A stretch of 64,000 bases of DNA from Allacma fusca (taxonomy: Eukaryota; Arthropoda; Collembola; Symphypleona; Sminthuridae). Position numbers and translations under genes: made by a program. The notes under the pieces were generated by a model. It was not told where the DNA came from and made no database searches. It saw nothing but the letters and a program-made list of their open reading frames with translations. Location of the stretch: contig OX359245.1 in assembly GCA_947179485.1 (NCBI GenBank), positions 18,215,067 through 18,279,066 on the forward strand, read 5' to 3'. Below, one piece after another: positions 10,991-21,415 of this stretch; the stretch's first letter is position 1; each line of letters starts with the position of its first letter.

Positions 10991-13900
10991 CTCTGCAACC
11001 CACCATTTCCACTCTTTGACTCTTCAGGAATAGCTTCATCCCAACCCTTCTTTGATAGCCATGCCTCCTGAAAAATGATGCGCCCTTTAATCGTAAAATG
11101 AACTACAAGTCCTAATGGGTCAAAAACGGACATAACCAGCGATGCCATCTCCCGCTTGGTAGGTATCCTGGTGCATGTCAAAATATCTTCGTGGACCTTA
11201 GGAAAGTTTATTTTAAAGATAAATTTATCTTCCTCTGCATCCCAAAAGAGCCCAAGCACTCTTTCAGCTGGTAATTCTGTATCTTCGGAAAGGTCGACCA
11301 AGTTCTTCGCTCGAAGGTCGGGGTGTAGAGCCTGAATTGCCAACCTCGAGTTGCTCGCCCAATTACATATATGGAATCCTCCCTTACTAAATAGCTCGAT
11401 TGTGTCTCTTATACATTTGCTAGCTGATTCTTCATCATTGGCACCGTGTAGGTTGTCATCCATATAAGTATTTTGTATGGCGCTCTTCGAAATTTCTGGA
11501 AATCTTGCTTGAAATGCCCTAGCATTTTCATCCTTTACATAAAGAGCTGAGGATGGGGAGCAGGCTGCCCCAAAAATCATTACCTGCATTACATATTCTT
11601 CAGGAGGGCTCTTGCGGTCTTTACCTCTCCAGAGGAATCTTTGACTGTCACAGTCATTTTCAATGATGCGGACTTGGTGGAACATCTCCTTGATATCCCA
11701 TACAATACCGTACCGATGACGCCTGAATCTCATTAGTACTCCTGGAAGTGGATTGAGTTGGTCCGGCCCTTTGAGCAGACAATCGTTAAGGCTGACACCA
11801 TGGGATTTGGCTGCAGCATCAAACACAAGCCGGAATTTCCCCGGTTTATTAGCATTAAAAACCCCAAAATGAGGAAGATAAAATGTTCTTGGACTTCTCT
11901 GGCTAGCTTCAATACTAGTTAATTTACGACAATAACCCTTGGCTAGATATTCGTCTATCTTAGAGCAGTAGCCAGTTGCAAAAGCCTCATCCTTGTCCAT
12001 TTTGCGTTCAATACACATGAGCCGTCGCAAAGCGTTACTCCTACTCTCAGGTAATTTTAGGTTGACCTCCTTCCAAAGTAGCCCCGTCTGGTACCGTTCT
12101 CCGACTCTTGTTGTAGTAGCCTCCAGAATTTGCATGGCTCGCTCGTCTTCCTTTGAACGACAGCTAGCTTCCACCATACGGACCCCAAATGACTCCGTTG
12201 AGAACGACGACTTTATGATACACGTAAGCTCATCTTCTATGTTGCTTCCTTCGCACATATGTACACTGACCCTGGCATCAACTTTGCCCGAATTAGGAAC
12301 GCCTCCATGTACAACCCATCCAAGCCACGTTTTCGTTGCTACCGGATCATTCCAGTGTCCCTGTCTCATTTTCCTGGCTGATATGAGCAACATATTATTA
12401 GACCCGATTAGCAAAAGTGGTTGAGCATTTACCAAAGAATCGAAAGGAATGTCTTCCAAATAAGGCCATTGTCTCTTCAGAGCATTCATGTCTACAGTTT
12501 GCATTGGAAGAGCCAAGTCTCTCACGGTTCTTGACCCCTGAAGAGTGAACCGTTTCGTATTTTCATTGCCCGATATTTCCAATGTGACTCTGCAAGAATC
12601 AGGCTCATCCCTGGTAATCTCATTGGTCCATTTCATGCAGAGTGGATCAGGAGTACCTTTCAACCCCAAGGTTTCAACGACTGTTTCGTCCACCATTGTA
12701 ATGGTTGATCCCTCGTCCAACATGGCAAAGGTAGACAGAGTACCCTTGGGGCCGTAAAGCTTTACCGGCAGAATACGTAGTAATACAATCTTCCTTCCCC
12801 CATTGGAACGAACATGACCAGAAAATATACCAGGTTTCTCTTCTGCTTTCACTTCCCCGGCCTTCGGAGATTTATGTAGCAGTTTGTTGTGAATTTTGCT
12901 GCATCCATCTATGCCGCATACCGTTTTCTTCTTGCAATCGGAACTCTTGTGTCCCGGTACCAAACAGCAGAAGCAAATTTTGCTACTCTTCACTGTCTTC
13001 CATCTGATGGAAACTTCGGCGTCAACGAAAGGCTTACAATCAGAAAGCTTGTGTCCGGAGCCAGAGCAGTGCAAGCATTTCCTCTCTTCCTTCCCAACAG
13101 TAATGAGTACCGGTTTCTTTCCATCTTGCTTCTTTGGACCAGATTTATCAACAGTAGTTGCTGTAGGCATATAGCTAGCTGTAAGTGCAATTTCTTCAAG
13201 CCACAGGTGAAAATCTTCCAGATTCGGTTCAATCTGTAATCTCCTGATCTGTGCGCACCACTGAAACTGCTGCTCAACTGACAACTTGAGTACCAATTCT
13301 TCTAGAAGAATCGGATTGTACATCTGACCAGTCCTGTTGAGGTTCCTCATTGTTGCTACCAAATTAGCTACCATATTAGAAAACAAAATTATTGTTTCGG
13401 GCTTACTTCGTGTTGGAGATGCTAACGTCTTTACTTTAAGGACCAAGGCTCTGATGATTTGATCAGGGCGACCGAACGAATTCTCCAGTGTTTTCATTAC
13501 TCTGTCCAAGTTTTCAGGAATCCCCAAGAATGGAAATACAGCCTCACGCGCTTCGTCTTTTAAACATTTGTTCAAACGAATTATGTTCTCATCTGGGGAC
13601 AATCCACAAAGCTCGGTAGATCTTCTGTACTGCTGAATAAATAGCGGCCAATCCTTTGGATCTCCTTTGAAATCTGGAAAATCACGTGGGATAGCTTGCC
13701 TGGAAAGCAACTTCTCCAATCTGGAATTCATAGCAACTACATCATTGTTTTTATTCTCAGGTTGTATTACGGGTCGTTCCTCAGGTTCCGACTGGTTTTC
13801 AGCAACATTCCTTAGCCATGTTTTCACACGATCTCTTTCCTCTGGTATGTTACTCTCGTTGTCACTCGAACTATCAAGCTCCTCTTCAATAATTATCTTC

Positions 13901-14313
13901 TCCATCTGAAGACGTTTTTCTTCAATATGTTTCTCCCTTTCAAGTCTCTGCTTTGCCAGGAGAAATAATTCTTCTTCCGCCTTCTGCAGCCTCTGCATCG
14001 AATCTATATCCGCTTGAATTTTCATACGCATGACTGCACTCTTGGAAGAACTTGCTTTAGATGTAGGCCGTTTAACAGACTTCACCGAAATAATAGATGC
14101 AGTATCAGAAAAAGTAATAAGCGAACCATTCCCATTGTTGTCAACTTCTTGATCCATTGTTTTCCCATCCTGCGGATATGCCCATGGCAACGGGGTGCTG
14201 AAAACATCAGGCGGATCTCCTCTTAGCCGACGACTCCTTCGAATGGTGTCCTCTTCTCTCTGTACTTCTCCTTTTCTACTCATTTCTTGAAGTTTGCAGA
14301 CCGGTTTTCTCAA
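10975..14313 (-). CDS. BEL/Pao Gag-protease-reverse transcriptase frame
   Basis: The 1112-residue frame starts 39 bases after the 5' LTR. A basic, coiled N-terminal Gag region is followed by two CCHC-type knuckles (CLHCSGSGHKLSDC and CFCCLVPGHKSSDC), which bind RNA. Next comes an aspartic protease with the BEL-type core LDEGST, then reverse transcriptase with the active-site box YMDD. The frame ends about 40 bases past a point near 11017-11025 where the protein continues in another frame. A single-base loss is the simplest reading. No known slippery heptamer is visible there, so programmed frameshifting is unlikely. Confidence 0.93.
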   Translation of the reverse strand: MRKPVCKLQEMSRKGEVQREEDTIRRSRRLRGDPPDVFSTPLPWAYPQDGKTMDQEVDNNGNGSLITFSDTASIISVKSVKRPTSKASSSKSAVMRMKIQADIDSMQRLQKAEEELFLLAKQRLEREKHIEEKRLQMEKIIIEEELDSSSDNESNIPEERDRVKTWLRNVAENQSEPEERPVIQPENKNNDVVAMNSRLEKLLSRQAIPRDFPDFKGDPKDWPLFIQQYRRSTELCGLSPDENIIRLNKCLKDEAREAVFPFLGIPENLDRVMKTLENSFGRPDQIIRALVLKVKTLASPTRSKPETIILFSNMVANLVATMRNLNRTGQMYNPILLEELVLKLSVEQQFQWCAQIRRLQIEPNLEDFHLWLEEIALTASYMPTATTVDKSGPKKQDGKKPVLITVGKEERKCLHCSGSGHKLSDCKPFVDAEVSIRWKTVKSSKICFCCLVPGHKSSDCKKKTVCGIDGCSKIHNKLLHKSPKAGEVKAEEKPGIFSGHVRSNGGRKIVLLRILPVKLYGPKGTLSTFAMLDEGSTITMVDETVVETLGLKGTPDPLCMKWTNEITRDEPDSCRVTLEISGNENTKRFTLQGSRTVRDLALPMQTVDMNALKRQWPYLEDIPFDSLVNAQPLLLIGSNNMLLISARKMRQGHWNDPVATKTWLGWVVHGGVPNSGKVDARVSVHMCEGSNIEDELTCIIKSSFSTESFGVRMVEASCRSKEDERAMQILEATTTRVGERYQTGLLWKEVNLKLPESRSNALRRLMCIERKMDKDEAFATGYCSKIDEYLAKGYCRKLTSIEASQRSPRTFYLPHFGVFNANKPGKFRLVFDAAAKSHGVSLNDCLLKGPDQLNPLPGVLMRFRRHRYGIVWDIKEMFHQVRIIENDCDSQRFLWRGKDRKSPPEEYVMQVMIFGAACSPSSALYVKDENARAFQARFPEISKSAIQNTYMDDNLHGANDEESASKCIRDTIELFSKGGFHICNWASNSRLAIQALHPDLRAKNLVDLSEDTELPAERVLGLFWDAEEDKFIFKINFPKVHEDILTCTRIPTKREMASLVMSVFDPLGLVVHFTIKGRIIFQEAWLSKKGWDEAIPEESKSGNGGLQSCPIL

Positions 14314-14330
14314 AGGAAGTGCTCAAATAA

Positions 14331-14349
14331 GATCCGGTTCGAAGGACCA
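14331..14349 (-). other. Primer-binding site
   Basis: Two bases past the 5' LTR the minus strand reads TGGTCCTTCGAACCGGATC. A PBS begins with TGG because it pairs with the CCA end of a tRNA. I did not assign the tRNA. Confidence 0.75.
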
Positions 14350-14351
14350 AC

Positions 14352-15170
14352 TGTTGGAGCCTCAGATCGGCTTCAATAATAAAGGTCTTCTCGAACAAAA
14401 CCCAACCTGACTGGAAGGGTAACTTTGTGAAGGACCAGCGCTGCTTTCAGCGCACGTAAATTATTTATTGGCAAATTTCCCTCACTTTCAGCGTTTCAAG
14501 TACCTGTGGTGGCCTTTGCTACCCAGTGTGAATGAAGGTACTAGATTTAGTAAGGAAAATTGTAGTGAAAATCACTAAAGCTTTTTCTTTATTAGAATAG
14601 CCGTGCTCTCTCATTCACACCAAAATAAGTTCTGTCTTTTCTCCTAGACTTACAATCTGCATAATACATCTCTTTCACAAGCCCAATCATTCCAGCTCAA
14701 TATTCAATCAATTTACAATATTCAATAACAAATATGTGTTAAAATAGCCATGACAACATCATGCAACAATTCTCATTCAAATATATGGTGAATGCATATG
14801 TGTATTAATATAAACTAAATGTTACTAAATTATATACAAACTAACACCAACATTTTCATTTAAGTATCCTAAATTCAATTAACATACATAAGGATAACTT
14901 TTAGTAACATCTGCCTGGTTTGACATTATATACTTACCCGGGTATTTAACATAACAATATCCGGGTATTTAAACGCTTACATGATACGAGCATAATACAG
15001 CTCCGCCATCTATGAGGCTCTTATATATATGTATTTACATGTAAATTAATGCCGTAAGCTTGACGTTGTCTGACTTCTAAGTGACGAGGAGAGGCGCTTC
15101 AGCTCGTCAGAGTAACTCACATCGCTCCATTCATTCTGCATCCATTCTCGCTTCCACACTAGCCGTCACA
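14352..15170 (-). repeat. BEL/Pao 5' LTR
   Basis: Read on the minus strand it starts TGTGACGGC and ends CTCCAACA, the usual TG...CA limits. It holds a TATA-like run (TATATATAAGAGCC, minus, about 15017-15030) that is the likely promoter core, and an AATAAA on the same strand near 14587. Confidence 0.95.
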
Positions 15171-15444
15171 TATATTTAGAACGAATGTACAGGTAAGTGT
15201 AAAAGTCAGGTCATGAGCTAGGACAATCGAATGTTACAAGGTGAATGATGCACATTGACATGAGCTAAAGTATTGGATATGTTAATGTGGCAATAATAGA
15301 CCGCGCGCCATAATATTTTTTAATGATTGTTGTTTCCAATGTACATGACATTATAAATGGAATAGATCAACTATAACGTTAACGGAGAACTACATCATTC
15401 GTCTTGACCCTTTTCAGGATTTGCAGGAAGTAGAACTAATCTTG
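15171..15444 (-). mobile_element. Remnant of an older BEL/Pao element
   Basis: On the minus strand, about 15395-15450 encodes, in a shifted frame, the DGTYKPVTRLVLLP end of a DUF5641 domain. It is distinct in sequence from the young element next door. The rest (to 15171) is probably the 3' untranslated part and LTR fragment of that old copy. The young element inserted at its edge. Confidence 0.6.
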
Positions 15445-16080
15445 TTACAGGTTTGTATGTTCCGTCAGCTGTGTCACTCCCACTGTCCTAACGAGTTTCT
15501 TTGGGTCGTCACTGTCCAGGTGAACTTGAATGACACGGGCAAGTTTCCACAGCTGATGTAGCGTATTGTCTTCGAGCAGAACCACCAAGTCTCCAATGTT
15601 TACAATAGGTTGGTCTTGCTTCCACGTAGTCCTTTTTTGCAATTGTTGTAAGTACTCCAATAATAATTGTAAGTCGGACCCAGGGGTGTAGACACAACAA
15701 GAAATTGGACCGTCCCATTTCTCAACTAGGACGATCAAGTTATCCAAGTTGGTAAAATCTGCAGGGGTTGAGAGTGTAACTGATTCATTCCCATTGTACT
15801 GTTCTCTAGCAATGATCTTATTTGGCTCCACCCAATAATCCCCTCGTTGAAGGAAAACTTTCCGTCCATGTGATGCTGAGTTTGTGTTGTAGAGGTTTCC
15901 AAACTTTTGGGCGGTGGGATTAAACCCGCTGGAATAATTTAATCCAATGCGGATGTTTATGTAGGCAACTATGGCGACATTGAAGAGTATTACGATTTTT
16001 AGGAACCAGTATTTCCGCTGGGATATCATTGCCACCCAGGAAATTTGGCTTAAAACTCTGTATATTTTACGTATATCCAT
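15445..16080 (-). CDS. GT49 copy B: chimeric GT49 / BEL-Pao integrase-end frame
   Basis: An uninterrupted 211-residue frame. Residues about 1-137 are a GT49 N-terminus: signal anchor near residues 25-45, then RGDYWVEPNK, NESVTLSTPADFTNLDNL and ISCCVYTPGSD. From LQLLLEYLQQL onward it is a BEL/Pao DUF5641 domain (VNIGDLVVLLEDN, LWKLARVIQVHLDSDD). The DUF5641 part frameshifts at its end, giving the stop at 15445. The glycosyltransferase catalytic half is missing, so enzyme activity is not expected. It may be a pseudogene that happens to stay open, or a new membrane-anchored fusion protein. No transcript evidence is available here. Confidence 0.7.
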   Translation of the reverse strand: MDIRKIYRVLSQISWVAMISQRKYWFLKIVILFNVAIVAYINIRIGLNYSSGFNPTAQKFGNLYNTNSASHGRKVFLQRGDYWVEPNKIIAREQYNGNESVTLSTPADFTNLDNLIVLVEKWDGPISCCVYTPGSDLQLLLEYLQQLQKRTTWKQDQPIVNIGDLVVLLEDNTLHQLWKLARVIQVHLDSDDPKKLVRTVGVTQLTEHTNL

Positions 16081-16774
16081 TGTGAAAGCTAATAGCGCTT
16101 GTACATTGTCTTGTCAATCCGAAACACTCTCCGTGTATAATATTATTGCGTTTATTTGTAAACATACGAATGTTTTCATTATTTCAATACAATGCGAACA
16201 ATGAAGCAAGTGAAACTGTTATTGTGGATTATACAAAAGTTTGACTTTTTAAAAATCATTGCAGGTACATATGCAGATTTGTCGTAAGAAAACATTTATT
16301 TTGTACCAGGCGCCGAGCACCGGGCTCTACAATTATGAACGATTTTAAAGCATAAAATTTTGTGTCCGTAGCTAAAATTTTTAGTATACAAACATTTTTA
16401 GAGAATCTGGGAAATAATTCTCAAAGACGGGCGTAAATAAAATCTTTTAAAATTAAACTATGAATCTTATACTTGGGATGTTATGGCAGACAAATCTTTA
16501 GGGTGGCGTCAGGCCCGCTAGTAAGTTACTTATTGTCTTTACATCCGTATGTCCGTTGGCATGGCAAAACTACTCAAAAAATATTGGATTAATTTCCTTG
16601 AAACATTCACACACAATCCATGACCAGTACCTAAGTACACACATAGGCGCAGCAACTATCTAACTGTGACATCCATAGCGGACGCAACTCTAAGCACAGC
16701 CTCAAATTACCGTGTAGACATGATTTATTTTAGATTGCACCCTTCAGTAGGAAAATCGAGCAATTTGGTTTATT

Positions 16775-18531
16775 TACTTTCAATTAAACACGACATGAAC
16801 TTCCTGGCCCGCTTGATCCCTGGTCTATGGACAACGAAGGCGTGGTTGAGGACGTAAAACTCATACCTCAGAACGCACATTGTATAAACCTGCAAAGATT
16901 AAAGAGAAAATTATTAAACTTTTGCATAATATACTGGAGATAAAACTGAAAACCTTTTATTTAACATGAAAATTTAGCACTACCTGAATCCTTTTATTAT
17001 AGCGTCCTTCCCATGTAAACCGTTCATCAAATTCAGGGTCATTTTTTGTCCCAATGTAAAATGGCTCCCAGAACACGTAGTTCCACTCGTGCTTAACCAC
17101 AGTGAAAATTTCTGACTCCATTGTAGTGTTTCTGTTCGGTTTTGGGTATTCCTGAGGTTCCGGTACGGTTTCGGGTCAACGTTTTAAAAAACCGTTACAT
17201 TTCGGTCCGGCTTCGGGTCATCGGTTTATGAACCGTAAAATTTCGGTCCGGTTTCGGGTACAAAAATCAAAACCAAAAGTTTTCGGGAATGATTTATTAA
17301 AGCTGCCGTTTTGGATGAAAACGCGAAACTTGCATTTGGCCAGCATTTGTCAACTATAATTTGAAAAGGCGACACAATTTTGGCTTCCATAAAAATGAAT
17401 CATATACATTTTCTGTCTGTTCGGAAAGCAACCGGAACCGGTTCGGGAACCGCTTTTATTTTCCGGATCGGTTCCGGGTAGCCAAAAATGTCCCGGACTC
17501 GAAAATATCGGTTCCGGTTTTGGGAACAGAATTGGGATTTTTTTCGGTTCGGGAAAACGAGTCGGGTTGAGTCCATGTTTTGGTACCGTTCAGAAACACT
17601 ACTCCATTGTGTTACTCAGCACATATTTGCTTGTGGAAACTGAGAGTCAGATTTTTCTTCAAGAGGAACTTGAGATGTTGAGATGTGTCTTTGTTCTCCG
17701 GCAGTGACCTCACGTTTGCCTTCAGCTTGAACACAGGAAGTACGAAAACCTTAGGGCGGGAGGATTGAATCGAACGGTCCGATCTGTTTCCTACCATTTT
17801 AAGGAAATTTCCAATTACCCCATCACTATGGTACAATTCAATGTCAGAAGGGAAGACAAAATATGTAGTGGCCATTTGTCTGGCAACGTTCCGGGCAGTA
17901 TTGATTGGAAACAATAAATTGTACGTCTTCCGGAAAGTTCTAACTCGATTGCCAAAACCGGGCTTCTTAGAACAGTTCACTGGGAAACTCTGGAATCGTC
18001 CCAAGAGACGGACTGTAAATCAAGGGGGACATATTTCCTGTGGTAAAGGAAATGGAAAGTAACCAGGTCCTTAATTGAGGGTGAGGTGCACACTCGCAAA
18101 TACTTGATGATTCTCATGGCTGATTTGTAATCCGTTCCGGTAGCGTAAACGCAACAGGAGATTGGGTCTTTCCATTTCTCAGCAAAGGTAATTAAATTAT
18201 CCAGGTTCGTGTGATCCGCAGGTGTTGTCAGAGTGATGGACTCATTCCCATGAAATTGCTTGTTCGCGCGGATTTTATTCGCGTCGACCCAGTAGTCACC
18301 TCTTTGGGAATATATTTGAGGGTATTGGATCACTTGGACCTCATGTTGGCAGCATGGTTGGCTACTGTGACTTTTGTATCGGTTAATGCAGGAAATGTAC
18401 GTCGACAATTCAAAATGTTTAAGCCAACTTATGTTCGTAATAATAATTAAAATCAAACTGATTATGATACCAAGTAGTAGAACATAGAAGCGGTACTTAT
18501 TATGGGACATTCTTACAGGAAGACAAATCAT
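16775..18531 (-). pseudogene. GT49 copy C: frameshifted and MITE-split pseudogene
   Basis: A diverged GT49 paralogue. 17977-18531 encodes a signal anchor, stem and the first half of the domain (NESITLTTPADHTNLDNL, PISCCVYATGTDY). A frameshift near 17980-18000 moves the reading to 17612-18004 (YNLLFPINTARNVAR, FPSDIELY, KVFVLPVFKL). A second disruption near 17612 (in-frame TAA and lost residues after FHKQIC) precedes the MITE at 17124-17601. The gene resumes at about 16985-17123 (SEIFTVV, FWEPFYIGTK, FDERFTWEGRYNKRIQ). Exon 2, from an acceptor near 16897, reads VYTMCVLRYEFY... VVHRPGIK. The exon structure matches D and E, so this is a duplicated gene, not a retrocopy. Confidence 0.85.
17124..17601. 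mobile_element. hAT-type MITE, GGAACCGG word family, copy 2
   Basis: 478 bp, inverted relative to the copy at 6828-7305, with ends TAGTGTTTCTGTTCGG and ...CAGAAACACTA. The exact 8-bp duplication CTCCATTG flanks it (17116-17123, 17602-17609). It sits inside exon 1 of GT49 copy C. Equal length and shared interior show two recent copies of one family. Confidence 0.95.
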
Positions 18532-18884
18532 TCTTATGTTTCTTAGACGATTTCACTTTAAATTAGAAATCCACTTTGGTTGAAACACTCGGCATGTTTT
18601 ATAAGAAAGAGTCGTTTACAGTTTCGAAAGTGAATTACTAAGGACTATAATATTTAATCTAATTTATTGATCCTGCTTTTGAAACTTAATACATTGTAGC
18701 TGACAACACACATGACTTTTCGAAGAAACATGGCAGGGGAATAACATAAATTATGCGACTACAATATTGCCCATTCCAATACTAAAATCTCATGCATATT
18801 TTCAGACATTATAGTACTTGGGAAAAAATACTACTTCAAAAATGAATTGGAAAAGCAAATCATTGTATTTTATGAAAAACCATT

Positions 18885-20328
18885 TTATACTATACAACCA
18901 TGCCTGGATCCGTAAATTAATCTCAACTCGGGCGCAATGATTCTACCAATGTCTTGGTCCATTTTTGCCACAGTGGTTTTGTTTCGTCCCGTCTGAACCT
19001 TGATACCGGGTCGATGGACCAGAAATGCCTTTCTGAGGATAAAGAAGTCGTAGTTCAGCAAACAGAGGGTGTACGCCTGAAATAAAATACGCATAACGAC
19101 AAATATTTTACTTTCATGCAGTTCCTGTATTTATTTGCAGTAAAAAACAAATTTCGGACAGTATTAAAAACAAAAATTCATAAAACTATATACAATACAC
19201 CTGAATGCGTTTGTTGCTCTGGCCCTCCCAGGTAACCCTCTCATCAAATACAGGTTCCATTTTGGTCCCAATGTAAAACGGCTCCCACAACATCTGCGTT
19301 CCCATTCGTTTGGTCACAGTAAATACACCCTCCGTTGCAACATCCGACTCGTTAAGCCAACGTGTCAACTCTGGAATATTATGACAAACCGGACAAATGT
19401 GCTTGTGGAATGGGATAGCTAATTTCTTTTCAAACAGGTTCCGGAGCTCTGAGTTAGTATTTGGCACAGTTGCATTCTTGTGAAGCTCGAAAACAGGTAG
19501 TACGAAAACTTTCCGCTTCATGGAGTTAGCGAAGCTTTCGTTAGTGTCAGAATCTTCTGCTTCCGCGTCCGCAACCATGCTCAAAAACTCTGGAATCACA
19601 TTGAGGGACGGGTACAGTTCAATATCCGAGGGGAAGACGAAATGAGTTTGCGCACTCTCACGTGCAATGTTCCTGGCAACATTAATTGGGTAAATGAGTT
19701 TCTTTGCTTTCCTGTATGTTTTGACTGTAGTTCCAAAGGGGGGAGGTTTTTTGCAATCAATTTTCTGGGACTCCGTGTGTTCCCAAGTCAAGGTGGGCAA
19801 ATTCTTAGGGATGTGCTCCTTGGGGAAGAATAAATGGAAAGTCACCAATTCTTCGATCAGGGGTGACTTGCACTGGCGTAAATAGTAAATTGTTCTTAAC
19901 GCAATAGCGTAGTCACTGCCGGGAGCAAATACGGCGCAGGAAATTGGTCCGCGCCATCTCTCCACAAGAGTCCCCAGATTATCCAAGTGTGGATAATCGG
20001 ACGGAGTTGTCAGTGTGATTGACTCATTCCCAGTAAAATCTTTGCTGGCTTTTACTCTACTGTAACCAATCCAGTAGTCCCCATGCTGAACAAAGTGGGT
20101 GTCTGTTTTCCACAATTCTGAATCCTCAGGAGGCTCTTCTTTCACTCCAGGTGTTTTCGTAGTGACCTCTAAAATCTGAAAATTATCATCATTCTTCCAA
20201 CTCAAGGATGGATTCAACACCCCTACACTAATAGCTAAAAAATAGCAACAGAAACTGATGTTCACAATTGCCATGAATTTCCAGAATGTAAATCTTGAAT
20301 ACATTTTTCTATTTCTTGAATTATTCAA
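18885..20328 (-). CDS. GT49 copy D: B4GAT1-like beta-1,4-glucuronyltransferase
   Basis: Exons 19201-20328 and 18885-19076; intron 19077-19200 has CAG/GTGTAT and TTTCAG. The protein has 439 residues if started at 20328. A second methionine at 20304 aligns with the start of copy E and may be the real one. The family are type II Golgi enzymes that transfer glucuronic acid in beta-1,4 linkage to a xylose-containing glycan; human B4GAT1 primes LARGE-dependent glycan on alpha-dystroglycan. Seen here: membrane anchor (about residues 14-38), stem, NESITLTTPSD, ISCAVFAPGSDY, INVARNIARE, the DxD-like DIELYPS, FHKHICPVCHN, LWEPFYIGTKMEPVFDE and, in exon 2, FLVHRPGIK. No breaks. The exact acceptor and the tissue are unknown. 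It is the parent or sister of truncated copy A. Confidence 0.9.
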
Positions 20329-20545
20329 TTATGTATATACAATTTCCGGTATATATGAGTCCGATGGTTTTGTTGGACCCTTCTATGTATGTATATTTGT
20401 AATTCAATTCTTAGCAAACCACGTATTTAATTGGTGCGTAATACAGATGGTAAGATCTATTAATGTAGTTTTAAGTGTAAAGTACACAATAGCTCTATCA
20501 ATGGCGAGTAAAAAAGAGATATTATTTTCTATGTCCGTGTTTTCC

Positions 20546-20560
20546 GGAGTATTTATATGT
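20546..20560 (-). promoter_or_regulatory. TATA-like box upstream of GT49 copy D
   Basis: The minus strand reads ACATATAAATACTCC about 220 bases above the start codon, matching the site above copy A. A start of transcription near 20520 would give a 5' leader of about 190 bases. Confidence 0.4.
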
Positions 20561-21148
20561 TAGAAATATTAGTGATTCCTGTAAAATCATCCTATATTGC
20601 AAATAAATAATTTTTGAAGCCGCCGGTCCAATATTATCAAGTGGGATTTATAATACCAAAAAAAGCTCAAACCATTTGAATTAGGTCGAATTAAATCTTC
20701 TAATCAAGAAGCGCACATAAAGTTAGTTACATATTAACTTAAATCCTATCCCAATTTAAAAAATCCGATTACAGGAGCATCATCCGTGTGTAGAAAAATG
20801 TTAAATAAAGCAAAGAGATTAAAATTACTACACCGTATAGCTGCTACAATGAATGACTGATAACTGATTGCAGTTGCTGTCCACAAAAAATTATTTATTG
20901 CAGCTAAGTTTTATGACGAGAAAGATATGTTTTAGATGGTACATGTACATTGGGGTATTTCATGGGGAACTTGCTGACAAGGCGGAAATGATAAACTCAC
21001 TTCATAAAAAACATTCTTGGAGAGATACCTGATTTAAGCTGTTGATGTTGATTCAGGTATTTCAAAGCTTACTTTCAATGGGTCAAACGCTAGTTTTCCG
21101 CTTGGTTGTGTATTTAATAATGCATTTAATAGGTGCTGATGCGACGCT

Positions 21149-21187
21149 GTAATCCTTATCGATTACTGATTAGTGCATTTCGGGGAT
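21149..21187 (-). promoter_or_regulatory. Conserved GATA-type upstream block (copy D)
   Basis: AATCCTTATCGATTACTGAT followed by TAGTGCATTTCGGGG, about 820 bases above the start codon, as above copy A. Confidence 0.35.
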
Positions 21188-21415
21188 ATAGGTATGCATA
21201 CTGTATATGCATTTTATAGTTTAATAACAATATTATACTTCCGAATAATTTATAACCCGGGAGAGGAGATATTTATCAACCACTATACCTTTCCCGTTCC
21301 ATATAGATAATCATGTTGAAAAAACTTGCACCTGCTTATTACCAAAATACTACTTTTGCGATGAAGATTTACTCTTGCCAGAGATCGGGAAAACTACGAA
21401 ATATTAAACTTTGCA

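Larger units (their letters stand above)
8031..15170 (-). mobile_element. BEL/Pao LTR retrotransposon, nearly complete, pol broken
   Basis: A 7.1-kb element on the minus strand with 819-bp LTRs at both ends, flanked by the 5-bp duplication TATAT (8026-8030 and 15171-15175). The BEL/Pao family copies itself through an RNA intermediate: Gag particle, aspartic protease, reverse transcriptase, RNase H and integrase. All these parts are present in order, with a primer-binding site and a polypurine tract. The LTRs differ at only two sites I could see, so insertion was recent. The coding region nevertheless carries one frameshift (about 11017-11025) and one nonsense codon (9263-9265), so this copy should not be autonomous. 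It landed in or beside a relic of an older BEL/Pao copy. Confidence 0.95.

Noticed and set aside
11010..11030. Programmed -1 frameshift between the two pol frames
   Set aside because: No slippery heptamer or obvious stem-loop was seen; with a nonsense codon elsewhere in the same gene, simple decay or a sequencing error is more likely.
9312..14226. Numerous plus-strand frames of 70-200 residues
   Set aside because: They lie opposite the BEL/Pao gag-pol frames and match no family.
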